NCBI RefSeq assembly: GCF_031180885.1
Contig: NZ_JAPSLK010000022.1
Span: 51,373-115,372, forward strand
Reading direction: 5' to 3'
DNA: 64,000 nt
From: Saccharothrix sp.
GTDB lineage: Bacteria; Actinomycetota; Actinomycetes; Mycobacteriales; Pseudonocardiaceae
The notes beneath the pieces are model-generated. The model made no database searches. It was not told the DNA's origin and worked only from the letters and a program-made list of their open reading frames with translations. Positions 50,405-59,407 of the stretch are shown piece after piece. The number at the start of each line of letters is the position of its first letter. Within the stretch, counting starts at the first letter, position 1. The position numbers and the translations under genes were made by a program.

Positions 50405-51208
50405 CTAGTCGCGCGGCATCGGCGACCCGAACACGGGTGGGCGTTTGGCCAGGAACGCGGCGGTCCCCTCGCGCATGTGGGGCGTGGTGAACGCCTCGCG
50501 GAACGCGGCCAGCTCGACGTCGAGCCCCTCGGGCACGGTCCGGCCGCGCACTCCGTTGATCACGGCTTTGGTCAACGAGACAGCGTCGGCCGAGTTGCGG
50601 GCCACCTGGCGCAGCGTGTCACGGGCGGCGGCCAGCAGTTCGGCGCGGTCCTCGAACACCGCGTTGACCAGCCCCAACCGCAGCGCCTCCGCCGCGTCCA
50701 CGTGCCGCCCGGTGTAGATCAGCTCCCGCGCGACGGCCGGCCCGACCAGGCGTTGCAGCCGCACGCACCCGCCGAAGCCGGGGATCAGCCCCAGCACCAC
50801 CTCGGGCTGCCCGAACACCGAGCGCCGGGTGGCGTAGGCGAAGTCGCACGCCAGCACCAGTTCGCAGCCACCGCCCAGCGCGTAGCCGTCCACCGCGGCC
50901 ACGACCGGGTAAGGCGCTTCCTCCAGCAGCCGGGTGACCCGCTGGCCCAGCGCCCCGAACCGCTCACCCTCCTCCGGGGTCATCGCCGCCATCTCCCGGA
51001 TGTCCGCGCCGGCCACGAACGCCGGTCCCGGCGCCCCGGTGAGGATCAACCCGGTCACCGCCGGCCCGGACAGGAACTGCGCCAGCTCCGCCAGGACCTG
51101 CCCGGACAGCGCGTTGCGCGCCGGCGGGCGGGACACGGTGAGCGTGGTGATGCCGTCGTCGTCGGTCTCCACGACGAGTGTCGAGTGGTCCACTGCGCTG
51201 TCGTCCAT
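50405..51208 (-). CDS. Enoyl-CoA hydratase/isomerase family protein
   Basis: 267 residues from ATG 51208. Crotonase fold signatures: oxyanion-hole regions FVAGADIREMAAM (about 65-77) and DGYALGGGCELVLACDFAYA (about 105-124) with the catalytic-type Glu in GCEL and a second Glu in FGQPEVVLGLIPGFGG; PHMREGTAAFLAKRPPVF is the C-terminal trimerisation helix. The chemistry may be hydration or isomerisation of an acyl-CoA. It is the third gene of an operon with a membrane FNR-like protein and an adenylation enzyme, so its acyl substrate may come from those. Confidence 0.88.
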   Translation of the reverse strand: MDDSAVDHSTLVVETDDDGITTLTVSRPPARNALSGQVLAELAQFLSGPAVTGLILTGAPGPAFVAGADIREMAAMTPEEGERFGALGQRVTRLLEEAPYPVVAAVDGYALGGGCELVLACDFAYATRRSVFGQPEVVLGLIPGFGGCVRLQRLVGPAVARELIYTGRHVDAAEALRLGLVNAVFEDRAELLAAARDTLRQVARNSADAVSLTKAVINGVRGRTVPEGLDVELAAFREAFTTPHMREGTAAFLAKRPPVFGSPMPRD

Positions 51209-51219
51209 CGGCCGGCTCC

Positions 51220-52410
51220 TCACGAGTCCCAGATCGCGCCGAACGCGGGCACCCCGCGCGCTTCGAGCGATTCCACGACGTGCCAGGTGGTCTTCTTGTT
51301 GGAGATGCAGATGACGGCCTCGGCCTCGAACTCGCGGTGCGCCCGCAGCGCCAGTTCGACCAGGTCCGGCTTGCCGTCGCGGCCGGTGTCCCACACGACC
51401 GCGTGCGGCTGCACGCCGAGGATCTCGTCCACCAGGTCGTCGCCGTAGGTGGCGCGCGGGTCGCGGGTGGACCACACCAGCCGGGACGGGGTGTCGCCGG
51501 AGAGCAGGTGCGGCAGGCAGGGGCCGATGCCGCTGCCGGTGGCCACCCACACCACGCGGGTGAACAGCTTGTCGATGTTGCCGACCCCGGCGGTGGGCAC
51601 GCCCTTGACCCACAGGTGCGTCGGCAGGTCGTCGATCAGCGCACCGGTCCAGTCGCCGGCCCGGGAGATGGTGAGCCGGAACCCGGAGCGCCCCGGCGCG
51701 GGCACGTTGGCGAACGAGTGCCACTCCAGCAGCGGGTTGCGGCTGACCGCCGTGGACGACCCGGCGAACGGCGTGACGCCGTAGTCGAACGACACCAGCG
51801 CCACGTGGTTGGACGGGCGCACGATCCGCACCGGCACCTTCCGCAACCGCAGCCACGGCAGCGCCACGCTCACCACGACCAGCACCAGCAGCCAGAACGG
51901 CACCGAGCCGAAGAACCCGGGCTGCGCGGCGGAGTGCACGGCGAACAGCACCAGGGTGGTCCACCCGGCGAACCGGTGGGTGCGCTCGAACAGGTCGTGC
52001 TTGCGCGCCCGCAACCTCGGCAGGGCGAACACCACCATCCCCACCAGCAGCGCCAGGATCACCCACGCCAGCGGGTCGGCGGTGGTCCAGGCGACCACGG
52101 CGAACCAGGCCGTCGCGCACACCGTCCCGCCCACGTGCAGGCCGCCGAAGTGGTAGACCTTGCCCAGCGTCCAGCGGACCTTCAACGGCCACGTCGTCGG
52201 CGCGCTGGTCGCGACCCGGAAGAACAGGTTGATCACGTGCTGCTGGCGGACCAGCACGGCGAGGGTCAGGTTGGCCACCACCATGTCCGCCGGGTCCGCG
52301 CCGAACAGCGCGAGGTTGACCAGCACGACCGCCGCGGCCAGCCGGTTGTGGTGGGTGAAGGGCCGCCTGCGCAACCACGTGCCGCGGGCGGTCGTCTCCA
52401 GCGCGGTCAT
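51220..52410 (-). CDS. Membrane protein with C-terminal FNR/NAD-binding-like domain (TmpA-like)
   Basis: 396 residues from ATG 52410 (ATGA overlap with the adenylation gene). About five TM helices in residues 20-200 (AAAVVLVNLALFGADPADMV, ATAWFAVVAWTTADPLAWVI, LLVLVVVSVALPWL) with several His that could ligate haem (HHNR, HVGG, THRFAGW), then a flavin/NAD-binding module (FRLTISRAGDWTGALIDDLP, VWVATGSGIGPCLPHLL, ICISNKKTTWHVVESL). It resembles the C-terminal half of fungal TmpA-type proteins, where an adenylation domain is fused to a ferric-reductase-like membrane part; here the parts are separate genes. Confidence 0.75.
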   Translation of the reverse strand: MTALETTARGTWLRRRPFTHHNRLAAAVVLVNLALFGADPADMVVANLTLAVLVRQQHVINLFFRVATSAPTTWPLKVRWTLGKVYHFGGLHVGGTVCATAWFAVVAWTTADPLAWVILALLVGMVVFALPRLRARKHDLFERTHRFAGWTTLVLFAVHSAAQPGFFGSVPFWLLVLVVVSVALPWLRLRKVPVRIVRPSNHVALVSFDYGVTPFAGSSTAVSRNPLLEWHSFANVPAPGRSGFRLTISRAGDWTGALIDDLPTHLWVKGVPTAGVGNIDKLFTRVVWVATGSGIGPCLPHLLSGDTPSRLVWSTRDPRATYGDDLVDEILGVQPHAVVWDTGRDGKPDLVELALRAHREFEAEAVICISNKKTTWHVVESLEARGVPAFGAIWDS

Positions 52411-53903
52411 CCGACGCTCACCAGGGCGCGCAGGGCGGCGCGGTCGACCTTGCCGCGGTCGGTCAGCGGCAGGTCGTCGACCGGGACGACCAGGGACGGC
52501 ACGCAGTAGTACGGCAGGGCGCGGGCCACCGCCTCGCGCGCGGCGTCCGGGGCGACCGTGGCGGGGCTGACGAACCCGACGAGCGCTCCGTCGTGCAAGA
52601 CCGTGGTGGCCCGCACGCAGTCAGGGGTGGTCTCCAGCGCGGAGGTGACCGCGTCCAGCTCCACCCGGAAGCCGCGCACCTTGACCTGGTCGTCGGTGCG
52701 GCCGTGGTGCTCCAGTTCGCCGTCGGCGGTCCAGCGGCCCAGGTCGCGGGTGCGGAACATGACGTGGTCGCCGCCCAGGAACGGGTCCGGCCGGTAGCGC
52801 TGGGCGGTGAGGACGTCGTTGCCCAGGTACCCGGCGGTCACGCACGCGCCGCCCGCCCACATCTCGCCGACCTCGCCGATCCGGCACGGGCGCAGGTCCT
52901 CGTCGAGGATGTAGACGGTCGAGTTGGGCACCGGCCGCCCGATGGTCAGCCGCCGGCCGTCGTAGCGGCTCACCGTGTTGACGATGGTGACCTCGGTCGG
53001 CCCGCACGCGTTGTGGAACTCCGCCTGCTCCGACCACTCGTCCGCCAGCGCCTGCGGGCACCGCTCACCGGCCACCGCGACCACGCGGACGTCCGGGCAC
53101 CGGCTCCGGTCTATTGTGGACAGAACGCCGGGGGTGGCGATCAGGACGGTCGCGGTCTCGGCCGCCCGCTGGACCTCCCGGCCCCGCACGACCAGCGTGG
53201 CGCCGTGGCTGAGCGCGGCGAAGATCTCCCACACCGCCATGTCGAACGCGATGTTGAGCAGTTGCGCCACCCGGTCACCCGGCCGCACGCCCAGCGACCC
53301 CGGCGCGGTGAGCAGCACGTTGCACAGGTTGGCGTGGGTGACCCGGACGCCGTTGGGCACGCCCGTGGTGCCGGAGGTGAAGATCACCACGGCGGTGTCG
53401 CCCGAGTCCACCCGCGGCGGGGTGACGTCCCGGCGCGGCAGGGCGTCCAGGCTGAGCACCGTGCCGGCCTCGATGCCGCTCGCGTGCTCGCTCGTCGTCA
53501 GGACGACGTCGATCCCGGCAGTGCGCATGACGTGCTCTAAGTGGTGCGGCGGGGTGATCCGCACGTCCTGCGGCACGTACGCGGCACCCGCCTTGAGCAC
53601 GCCCAGCAGGCCCACCACCATGTGGGTGGACCGGGTCAGGAACAGTCCGACGTGGTCGCCGGGCCGGACACCCGCGGCGACCAGGGTCGCGGCGACCTGG
53701 TCCGAGCGGGCGTCGAGTTCGCCGTAGGTCAGGCAGGCGCCCTCGTGCTCGACCGCCGGGGCGTCCCGCCGCCGGGCTGCCTGCGCCTGGAAGGCGTGGT
53801 GGACGCGGTGGAACGGCGGCGTCTCGACCGGCCCGCGGGCGAACCGGTCGAACCGGGCGCGGTCGTCCGGGGATAGCGCGTTGAGCGTGGTCATCGCGGT
53901 CAC
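52407..53903 (-). CDS. Stand-alone amino-acid adenylation (NRPS-like A domain) enzyme
   Basis: 498 residues from GTG 53903 (GAGAGGGA 9 nt upstream). ANL-superfamily motifs in order: LTYGELDARSDQVAATL (A1), VVIFTSGTTGVPNGVRVTHA (A3), NIAFDMAVWEIF (A4, with the Asp typical of amino-acid substrates), FHNACGPTEVTIVN (A5), FRTRDLGRW (A7), HGRTDDQVKVRGFRVELDAV (A8) and LPLTDRGKVDRAAL with the A10 Lys. No carrier or condensation domain. It should make an aminoacyl-adenylate used by a partner, probably the co-transcribed membrane protein. Confidence 0.9.
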   Translation of the reverse strand: MTAMTTLNALSPDDRARFDRFARGPVETPPFHRVHHAFQAQAARRRDAPAVEHEGACLTYGELDARSDQVAATLVAAGVRPGDHVGLFLTRSTHMVVGLLGVLKAGAAYVPQDVRITPPHHLEHVMRTAGIDVVLTTSEHASGIEAGTVLSLDALPRRDVTPPRVDSGDTAVVIFTSGTTGVPNGVRVTHANLCNVLLTAPGSLGVRPGDRVAQLLNIAFDMAVWEIFAALSHGATLVVRGREVQRAAETATVLIATPGVLSTIDRSRCPDVRVVAVAGERCPQALADEWSEQAEFHNACGPTEVTIVNTVSRYDGRRLTIGRPVPNSTVYILDEDLRPCRIGEVGEMWAGGACVTAGYLGNDVLTAQRYRPDPFLGGDHVMFRTRDLGRWTADGELEHHGRTDDQVKVRGFRVELDAVTSALETTPDCVRATTVLHDGALVGFVSPATVAPDAAREAVARALPYYCVPSLVVPVDDLPLTDRGKVDRAALRALVSVG

Positions 53904-54239
53904 GGGGGGCGTCCCTCTCGTCGGCTGGGGGTTGGCACCCGGTTCGAACGAGACAGACCGGTTGAATGTTCAAATGAGATGCGAAAGTTGCTCCACACAT
54001 ACGCGCGAATGGTCCATTCGGGGGCTTTGGGGGTCCATTGTGGACTGTTTAGCGCTCCATTCAGGACTAAAATGGGCTCTCACCACGTCGAATCGGGTTT
54101 CGACATGAGGTCGAAGATCGGCTGCGCCGTCCTGGGCCGTTAGCTGCGGTGCGAGTGCGCCATCGGGGGGCCTGGTTGACGGCGCGAGGTTTGTAATGCA
54201 AACCTGATTGCGTCGTAGTGTGAAGGTGGGGGGAGAGCT
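53904..54239. promoter_or_regulatory. Divergent intergenic region with phased repeats
   Basis: 336 bp without a gene. TCCATT occurs three times in the same orientation (GGTCCATT at 54011, GGTCCATT at 54032, GCTCCATT at 54054), spaced 21 and 22 bp, i.e. two helical turns. The middle copy is part of a dyad GTCCATTGTGGAC (54033-54045). Nearer the plus-strand gene, AGGTTTG (54187-54193) and CAAACCT (54199-54205) form a 7-bp inverted repeat. These look like operators for the divergent promoters. Confidence 0.5.
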
Positions 54240-55070
54240 GTGGACGCCGATCCGAAGAGCCTGCTCGACGAGTTGTCCGCCCTGCGGCGGCGCGTGCGGG
54301 GCGACCGCAACGGCCACTGGCTGCCGTTCCTGCTGTTCGGGCTGGTCGTCGCGGGGGCGATCCCGTGGTACCTGCCGCAGGGGTGCCCGTCCGGGTGCAC
54401 GTGGTCGAGCAACGACCTGCCCTCGCTCTGGCACTGGCTGCACCCGACGGGGCAGGCGGGCCACCTCTGGGGCACGCACCCGTCGCTGTGGAAGGACTTC
54501 TACTGGATCGTCGCGCTGACCATCGCGTTCCTCGTGACGGTCGGCTGGTACCGGTGGCGGGCGCGGAAGGTCGGGGTGGAGACCTCCACGCGGCTCTACG
54601 CCCAGGTCACGCTGTTCGTGCTGGCCTTCCCGCTGCTGGGCGTGCCGGTGTTCACCGAGCTGTTCTTCAACCGGCTGGGCTGGCCGCTCGCCCTCTCCGT
54701 CCTCGTCGTCGGCGTCGTCGCGGTCACGCTGGTGGCGAAGCGGAAGCTCCGGACCGCGATCGCCGTCCTGGCGCTGATCCTGGTCGCCCACTTCGTGATG
54801 ATCTTCCCGTACGGGCACCTGCTGGTGGTGGCGGTGGGCGTGCTGGGGCTGGCGTGGGTCGAGCGCAACTGGCTGTGCACGTCGATCGCGGTGCTGTTCG
54901 CGGTCTGGGCGCTCTTCGTGAACGGGTGGGCCACGTGGGTCTACGGCGCGGCCCTGTGGCCGGTGCCCCTGCTCGACTTCGGCGACCTGCTGTCGTCGTC
55001 GCTGGTCCTGGTGCTCGGCGCGGTCGGTGGTCTCCTCACCGGGCGTGGGCGGACCCGGGTCCCGGCCTGA
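54240..55070 (+). CDS. Multi-pass membrane protein of unknown function
   Basis: 276 residues from GTG 54240 (GGGGGGAGA upstream). A basic N-terminal segment (LLDELSALRRRVRGDRNGHW) precedes about eight helices (28-44, 88-106, 122-140, 148-164, 170-190, 195-208, 212-232, 250-268). One extracytoplasmic loop between helices 1 and 2 (about 45-88) has two Cys (GCPSGC). No transporter motif recognised. It may be regulated by the inverted repeat just upstream. Confidence 0.7.
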   Translation: MDADPKSLLDELSALRRRVRGDRNGHWLPFLLFGLVVAGAIPWYLPQGCPSGCTWSSNDLPSLWHWLHPTGQAGHLWGTHPSLWKDFYWIVALTIAFLVTVGWYRWRARKVGVETSTRLYAQVTLFVLAFPLLGVPVFTELFFNRLGWPLALSVLVVGVVAVTLVAKRKLRTAIAVLALILVAHFVMIFPYGHLLVVAVGVLGLAWVERNWLCTSIAVLFAVWALFVNGWATWVYGAALWPVPLLDFGDLLSSSLVLVLGAVGGLLTGRGRTRVPA

Positions 55071-55178
55071 AGGTGTCGGCCGCGCTACCCCCGCTGTCGC
55101 CCGTTCGGGCGCTAACGCCGACTCCGAACGGCCGATACCCCGGGTAGAGGTGCACGCGGGGAGGTAGCGTTTGCCGAC

Positions 55179-55457
55179 GTGGAGCCCAGGCGCGGGGTGC
55201 TCGCCCCGGAGCTGGAGCGGTGGAGCCGGGAAGCCGACGACGGCGACCGGCGGACCGCCCTGGTGCGGCTGCGCGGCGGGACCGAGGTCGGCGAGGCGGC
55301 CGGGCGGCTGGCGTCGCTCGGCATGGAGGTCACCAGCAGTGGCCCCGGCTCGGTCATCGGCACCGTCTCGCCCCCCGTGCTGCGCCGGATCGGTCAGGAG
55401 ACCTGGGTGCTCGCCGTCGAAGGACCCCGAACCCTCAGGACTCTCGGGCACGGCTGA
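55179..55457 (+). CDS. Stand-alone subtilase propeptide/inhibitor-like protein
   Basis: 92 residues from GTG 55179. The sequence ALVRLRGGTEVGEAAGRLAS, LGMEVTSSGPGSVIGTVSPP and VLRRIGQETWVLAVEGPRTL has the beta-alpha-beta layout of an I9-type propeptide and parallels the N-terminal 110 residues of the next gene (both begin MEPRR; compare KLLVRSAELGAAEQWLAAAG and VLAGVPVSALSDLDGQPWLL). It has no signal peptide and ends 11 bp before the subtilase start. It may act in trans as inhibitor or folding aid. Confidence 0.6.
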   Translation: MEPRRGVLAPELERWSREADDGDRRTALVRLRGGTEVGEAAGRLASLGMEVTSSGPGSVIGTVSPPVLRRIGQETWVLAVEGPRTLRTLGHG

Positions 55458-55468
55458 AGGGCGGGGCG

Positions 55469-57256
55469 ATGGAGCCCAGACGTGACACGGTTCTGGACGC
55501 GCGGTTGCGCAGGGCGGCGGCGTTCGCGGAGTCGGACCTGCCGGTGGAGGAGAGCCTCGGGGCGCGGACGCTGGGTCGCGAGACCGCGCCGCGCCGCACG
55601 ACGGTGAAGCTCCTGGTGCGGTCGGCCGAACTCGGGGCGGCCGAGCAGTGGCTGGCGGCGGCGGGCGGCGGGGTGGTCTCCGTGCCGCCGGACCCGGACT
55701 CGTCCGGGCAGGTGGTGGTGCTGGCGGGCGTCCCGGTGTCGGCACTGTCCGATTTGGACGGTCAGCCGTGGCTGCTGCGCGCCGAGGCGCCCAAGGAGAT
55801 GTTCACCCGCATGGACCGCGCCCGCGGCCCGGTGACCGGCGTGGACGCGGTGCAGGCCGCGCACGGCGACCTCACCGGCGCCGGGGTGTTGCTGGCCGTG
55901 GTGGACACCGGGGTCGACTGGTCGCACCCGGACTTCCGCCACGACGACGGCACCACCCGGCTGGAGCGGTTCCTGCACGCCCACGTGCCGGCGGGCACGG
56001 AGGAGTCGAAGTTCGACGTGTTCGACGCGGGCGCGATCAACAAGGCGCTCAACGGCGGCCCGGCCATCCCGACCGGCGACCCCGGCGGCCACGGCACGCA
56101 CTGCGCGTCCATCGCGGCCGGCAACGGCCGGGGCGCCACCGACCGCAGGTTCCGCGGGGTGGCCCCCGAGTGCTCCCTGATGGGCGTGCGCGCCGAGCCC
56201 CTGCTGGACGTGCACATCATCGAGGGCATCCGGCAGGCGTTCGAGCTGGCCGGCGACCGCCCCGCGGTGGTCTCGCTGAGCCTCGGCGGCCACTTCGGCG
56301 CCCACGACGGCACGTCCGCGATCGAGAACGAGATCGCGCGGGCCACCGGACCGGGCCGGATCGTGGTCGTCGCGGCCGGCAACGAGGGCGACGACGGCGT
56401 CCACGCCCAGGGCCGCCTGGTGGTGGGCGAGGAGCTGAAGTTCACCGTGCGCGTCCCCGACACCGGCCTGGTGTTCTGCGACGTGTGGATCCCGCGCGGC
56501 GACCAGGTGGACGTGTTCGTGGAGTCGCCCAGCGGGACCAGGTTCGAGCCGAACACGGGCGAGACCTCCACACCGGACGGCACGTTCGTCGCGGACTTCG
56601 TGGAGAACCCGGTCAACCGCGAGCAGAACCTGACCTTCCTGATGATCAACGGCACGGTCGACGACCGCTGGACCATCCGCATCACCCCGCTTTCCGTGGT
56701 GCACGGCGAAGTCCACGCGTGGGCCGGCTCGGTCGAGGGCGGCCGTCTCATGTTCCCCGGCACACCCGTCGAGGGCTACTCGATCGGCATGCCCGCGACC
56801 GAGGAGCGCGCGATCGCGGTGGGTTCCCTGATCTCCCGCAACAAGTTCGAGGGTCCACAGGGTGACTCGACCCTGCCGGGGCTGTCGGTGGACTCGCTGT
56901 CGGCGTTCTCCAGCGAGGGGCCGACGCGGATCGGGGTGCAGAAGCCGGACATCGTCGCGCCGGGCCAGGTGGTGACGGCCGCGTTGTCGGCGGGTTCGGA
57001 CATGGCCACCAACCCGCGCTTGGCGGGGCGGCGGCACCCGTCGGGGAAGTACGTGACGATCCAGGGCACCAGCATGGCGACGCCGTTCGTGGCGGGGATC
57101 GTGGCGTTGATGCTGCAACGGGAGCCGCGGCTGACGCCGGAAGAGGTGCAGCAACGGCTGCGGATCTCGGCCCGGCGGGACGCGGCGACCGGGCCGGTGT
57201 GGAACGCCCGCTACGGCTGGGGGAAGTTGGACGCGGAGGCCCTCTTCCGCGCTTGA
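55469..57256 (+). CDS. S8 (subtilisin-like) serine peptidase without signal peptide
   Basis: 595 residues from ATG 55469. An N-terminal propeptide-like region (1-115) is followed by the S8 domain: LLAVVDTGVDWSHPDF (catalytic D146), GGHGTHCASIAAGN (H208), VVVAAGNEGDDG (oxyanion Asn region) and QGTSMATPFVAGIVALML (S535). Between about 330 and 440 an insertion of beta character is present (VFCDVWIPRGDQVDVFVESP, FLMINGTVDDRWTIRITPLS), resembling Tk-SP-like or PA-type inserts. No Sec signal, so it is cytoplasmic or exported by another route. Probably coupled to the small propeptide-like gene. Confidence 0.9.
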   Translation: MEPRRDTVLDARLRRAAAFAESDLPVEESLGARTLGRETAPRRTTVKLLVRSAELGAAEQWLAAAGGGVVSVPPDPDSSGQVVVLAGVPVSALSDLDGQPWLLRAEAPKEMFTRMDRARGPVTGVDAVQAAHGDLTGAGVLLAVVDTGVDWSHPDFRHDDGTTRLERFLHAHVPAGTEESKFDVFDAGAINKALNGGPAIPTGDPGGHGTHCASIAAGNGRGATDRRFRGVAPECSLMGVRAEPLLDVHIIEGIRQAFELAGDRPAVVSLSLGGHFGAHDGTSAIENEIARATGPGRIVVVAAGNEGDDGVHAQGRLVVGEELKFTVRVPDTGLVFCDVWIPRGDQVDVFVESPSGTRFEPNTGETSTPDGTFVADFVENPVNREQNLTFLMINGTVDDRWTIRITPLSVVHGEVHAWAGSVEGGRLMFPGTPVEGYSIGMPATEERAIAVGSLISRNKFEGPQGDSTLPGLSVDSLSAFSSEGPTRIGVQKPDIVAPGQVVTAALSAGSDMATNPRLAGRRHPSGKYVTIQGTSMATPFVAGIVALMLQREPRLTPEEVQQRLRISARRDAATGPVWNARYGWGKLDAEALFRA

Positions 57257-57266
57257 TCTGCTCTTC

Positions 57267-57301
57267 GGTGCCTGCGGCGTCGAAGCAGCGCCGCAGGCAC
57301 C
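57267..57301. terminator. Strong hairpin terminator after the S8 peptidase gene
   Basis: GGTGCCTGCGGCG (57267-57279) and CGCCGCAGGCACC (57289-57301) form a perfect 13-bp stem with a 9-nt loop, 10 bp after the stop. Confidence 0.8.
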
Positions 57302-57357
57302 GCGCGCCGAAGGTTCGTGCCGGCGGTCGTTGACAAGTGATCGGGTCCGCCCCACTC

Positions 57358-57371
57358 TGGGAACGCTCCCA
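57358..57371 (+). promoter_or_regulatory. CebR-like operator upstream of the glycoside hydrolase
   Basis: TGGGAACGCTCCCA matches the known CebR box TGGGAGCGCTCCCA at 13 of 14 positions. TTGACA at 57330-57335 is a plausible -35, and the box overlaps or follows the -10 area, fitting repression relieved by cello-oligosaccharides. Confidence 0.8.
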
Positions 57372-57397
57372 GTCCATCATCGTCGATGAGGACCGCC

Positions 57398-59407
57398 ATG
57401 AGACCGCGCCTCGCCGTGCTGCCCGTCCCCGTAGCTCTCCTGGCCTCGCTGTTAGCCGTACCCGTCCAGGCCCAGGACGACCCACCCGCACCCACCACCA
57501 CGGTGACGGTCAACGCACGCGCCGGCCTCGGCACCGTCGACCCGGCGGCCATCGGCGTCAACCACGCGATCTGGGACCCGCAGCTCGGCACCGACGCGGT
57601 CGCCGACCTCATGAAGGACGCCGGCGTCGGCGCGATGCGGTACCCCGGCGGCTCGTACTCGGACATCTACCACTGGCGCGACCACACCGCGCCCGGCGGC
57701 TACGTCGCCCCCAACACCGACTTCGACCACTTCATGGCCGGTGTGCGGCGGGCCGGCGCGCAACCCGTCGTCACCGCCAACTACGGCACCGGCACGCCCG
57801 AAGAGGCCGCCGAGTGGGTCCGGTACGCGAACGTCGAGAAGGGCTACGGGGTCAAGTACTGGGAGATCGGCAACGAGAACTACGGCAACGGCCACTACGG
57901 CGCGAACTGGGAGGCCGACAACCACCCGGACAAGAGCCCGGCGCAGTACGCGAGCCTGGTCCGCGAGTACGCGGCGGCGATGAAGGCGGTCGACCCGACG
58001 ATCAAGGTGGGCGCGGTGCTCACCTCGCCGGGGGAGTGGCCGGACGGGATCACCGCGGCCGGGGACGCGGGGTCGTGGAACCAGGTCGTGCTGTCGGTCG
58101 CCGGGCCGGTGGTGGACTTCGGCATCCTGCACTGGTACCCGGGCGGCACCGGGGCGGAGGTGTTGACCAAGACGGACCGGGTCGTGGACATGGTCCGGAT
58201 GGCGCGGGAGCAGGCGGTGCGGTTCGCGGGCAAGGACCTGCCGATGGCCATGACCGAGATCAACACGTCCTACGGCCGCAACACCCAGCCCGGGGCGCTG
58301 TTCGCGGCGGACGCCTACGCGACGCTGCTGGCCAACGGCGTGTTCACGGTCGACTGGTGGAACGTCCACAATGGAATGGGCACGGTCTCGACGGTCGCCG
58401 GGCACACCGACTACGACGATTTCGGCCTGTTGTCGAGCGCGAGCTGCTCGGGCGGGATCTGCCAGCCGGCGCTGAACACGCCGTTCGCGCCGTACCACGC
58501 GTTGTCCATGGTGTCGCGGTTCGCCCGCCCGGGTGACCGGTTCGTCGCCGCGTCCAGCTCCGACCCGCTCCTGCGCGCGCACGCCACCCGCCGGACCGAT
58601 GGTGGGCTGGCCGTGCTGCTGGTGAACGAAGACCCCGACAACGCCAAGACGGTGTCGTTGCGGTACGCGGGCTACACGCCGGCCGCGGACGCGCAGGTGC
58701 TGAGCTTCGGCAACGGCGACAGCGGGATCTCTTCCGCCTCCGGCAGCGCGTCCGAGGCGACCCTGCCGCCGTACTCGATCACCACCCTGGTGCTGCGCCC
58801 GACCGGCTCGACCGCCGGCCCGGCGAGCCCGCCCCGCCCGACCGCTTCCGCGGTCACGGCGACCACCGCGACCCTGACCTGGCCGACCCCGCCGGCGGGC
58901 GTGAAGTACGAGGTCCACCGGCACGTGGGCACGCAGGGCGAGCAGTGGGGCGAGACCACCGGCACCTCCTTCACCGCCGCGAACCTCGTGCCCGGCACCA
59001 GGTACACGGTCAACCTGGTCGCCCGCGACGGCGCCGGCCGCGTGTCGTGGTCGTCCGAACCGCTGACGTTCACCACCGGCACGCCCACGACGTCGAGCTG
59101 CGCGGTCACCTACCGGGAGGCCACCAACTGGGGCAACGGTTACGTGGCCAACGTCGAGATCGCCAACACCGGCACCGAGCCGCTCGACGGCTGGTCGTTG
59201 ACCTGGACGTGGCCGACGGCGTGGCAGCAGATGTCCAGCGGCTGGAACGCCGACTGGGCGCAGACGGGCGCGGACGTCCGGGTGTCGAGCACCACCCGAC
59301 TCGCTCCCGGCGCCACCACGACAGCCGGCTTCGTCGGCGCCTACCAGGGGCCGAACGTGCTGCCGACCAGGTTCACCCTCAACGGCATCCTCTGCACCAC
59401 CCGCTGA
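57398..59407 (+). CDS. Secreted glycoside hydrolase with Fn3 and CBM2 modules
   Basis: 669 residues from ATG 57398 (GAGG 6 nt upstream). Signal peptide MRPRLAVLPVPVALLASLLA with cleavage near VQAQ (about 26). The TIM-barrel catalytic domain (35-350) has KYWEIGNENYGNG (acid/base E160) and PMAMTEINTSYGRN (nucleophile E287), clan GH-A signatures in the alpha-L-arabinofuranosidase-like style. A C-terminal beta domain follows, then Fn3 (PPRPTASAVTATTATLTWPT) and a family 2 cellulose-binding module (CAVTYREATNWGNGYVANVE to LNGILCTTR, Trp-rich with terminal Cys pair). A CebR-like box upstream ties it to plant cell-wall use. GH family number not settled by eye. Confidence 0.88.
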   Translation: MRPRLAVLPVPVALLASLLAVPVQAQDDPPAPTTTVTVNARAGLGTVDPAAIGVNHAIWDPQLGTDAVADLMKDAGVGAMRYPGGSYSDIYHWRDHTAPGGYVAPNTDFDHFMAGVRRAGAQPVVTANYGTGTPEEAAEWVRYANVEKGYGVKYWEIGNENYGNGHYGANWEADNHPDKSPAQYASLVREYAAAMKAVDPTIKVGAVLTSPGEWPDGITAAGDAGSWNQVVLSVAGPVVDFGILHWYPGGTGAEVLTKTDRVVDMVRMAREQAVRFAGKDLPMAMTEINTSYGRNTQPGALFAADAYATLLANGVFTVDWWNVHNGMGTVSTVAGHTDYDDFGLLSSASCSGGICQPALNTPFAPYHALSMVSRFARPGDRFVAASSSDPLLRAHATRRTDGGLAVLLVNEDPDNAKTVSLRYAGYTPAADAQVLSFGNGDSGISSASGSASEATLPPYSITTLVLRPTGSTAGPASPPRPTASAVTATTATLTWPTPPAGVKYEVHRHVGTQGEQWGETTGTSFTAANLVPGTRYTVNLVARDGAGRVSWSSEPLTFTTGTPTTSSCAVTYREATNWGNGYVANVEIANTGTEPLDGWSLTWTWPTAWQQMSSGWNADWAQTGADVRVSSTTRLAPGATTTAGFVGAYQGPNVLPTRFTLNGILCTTR

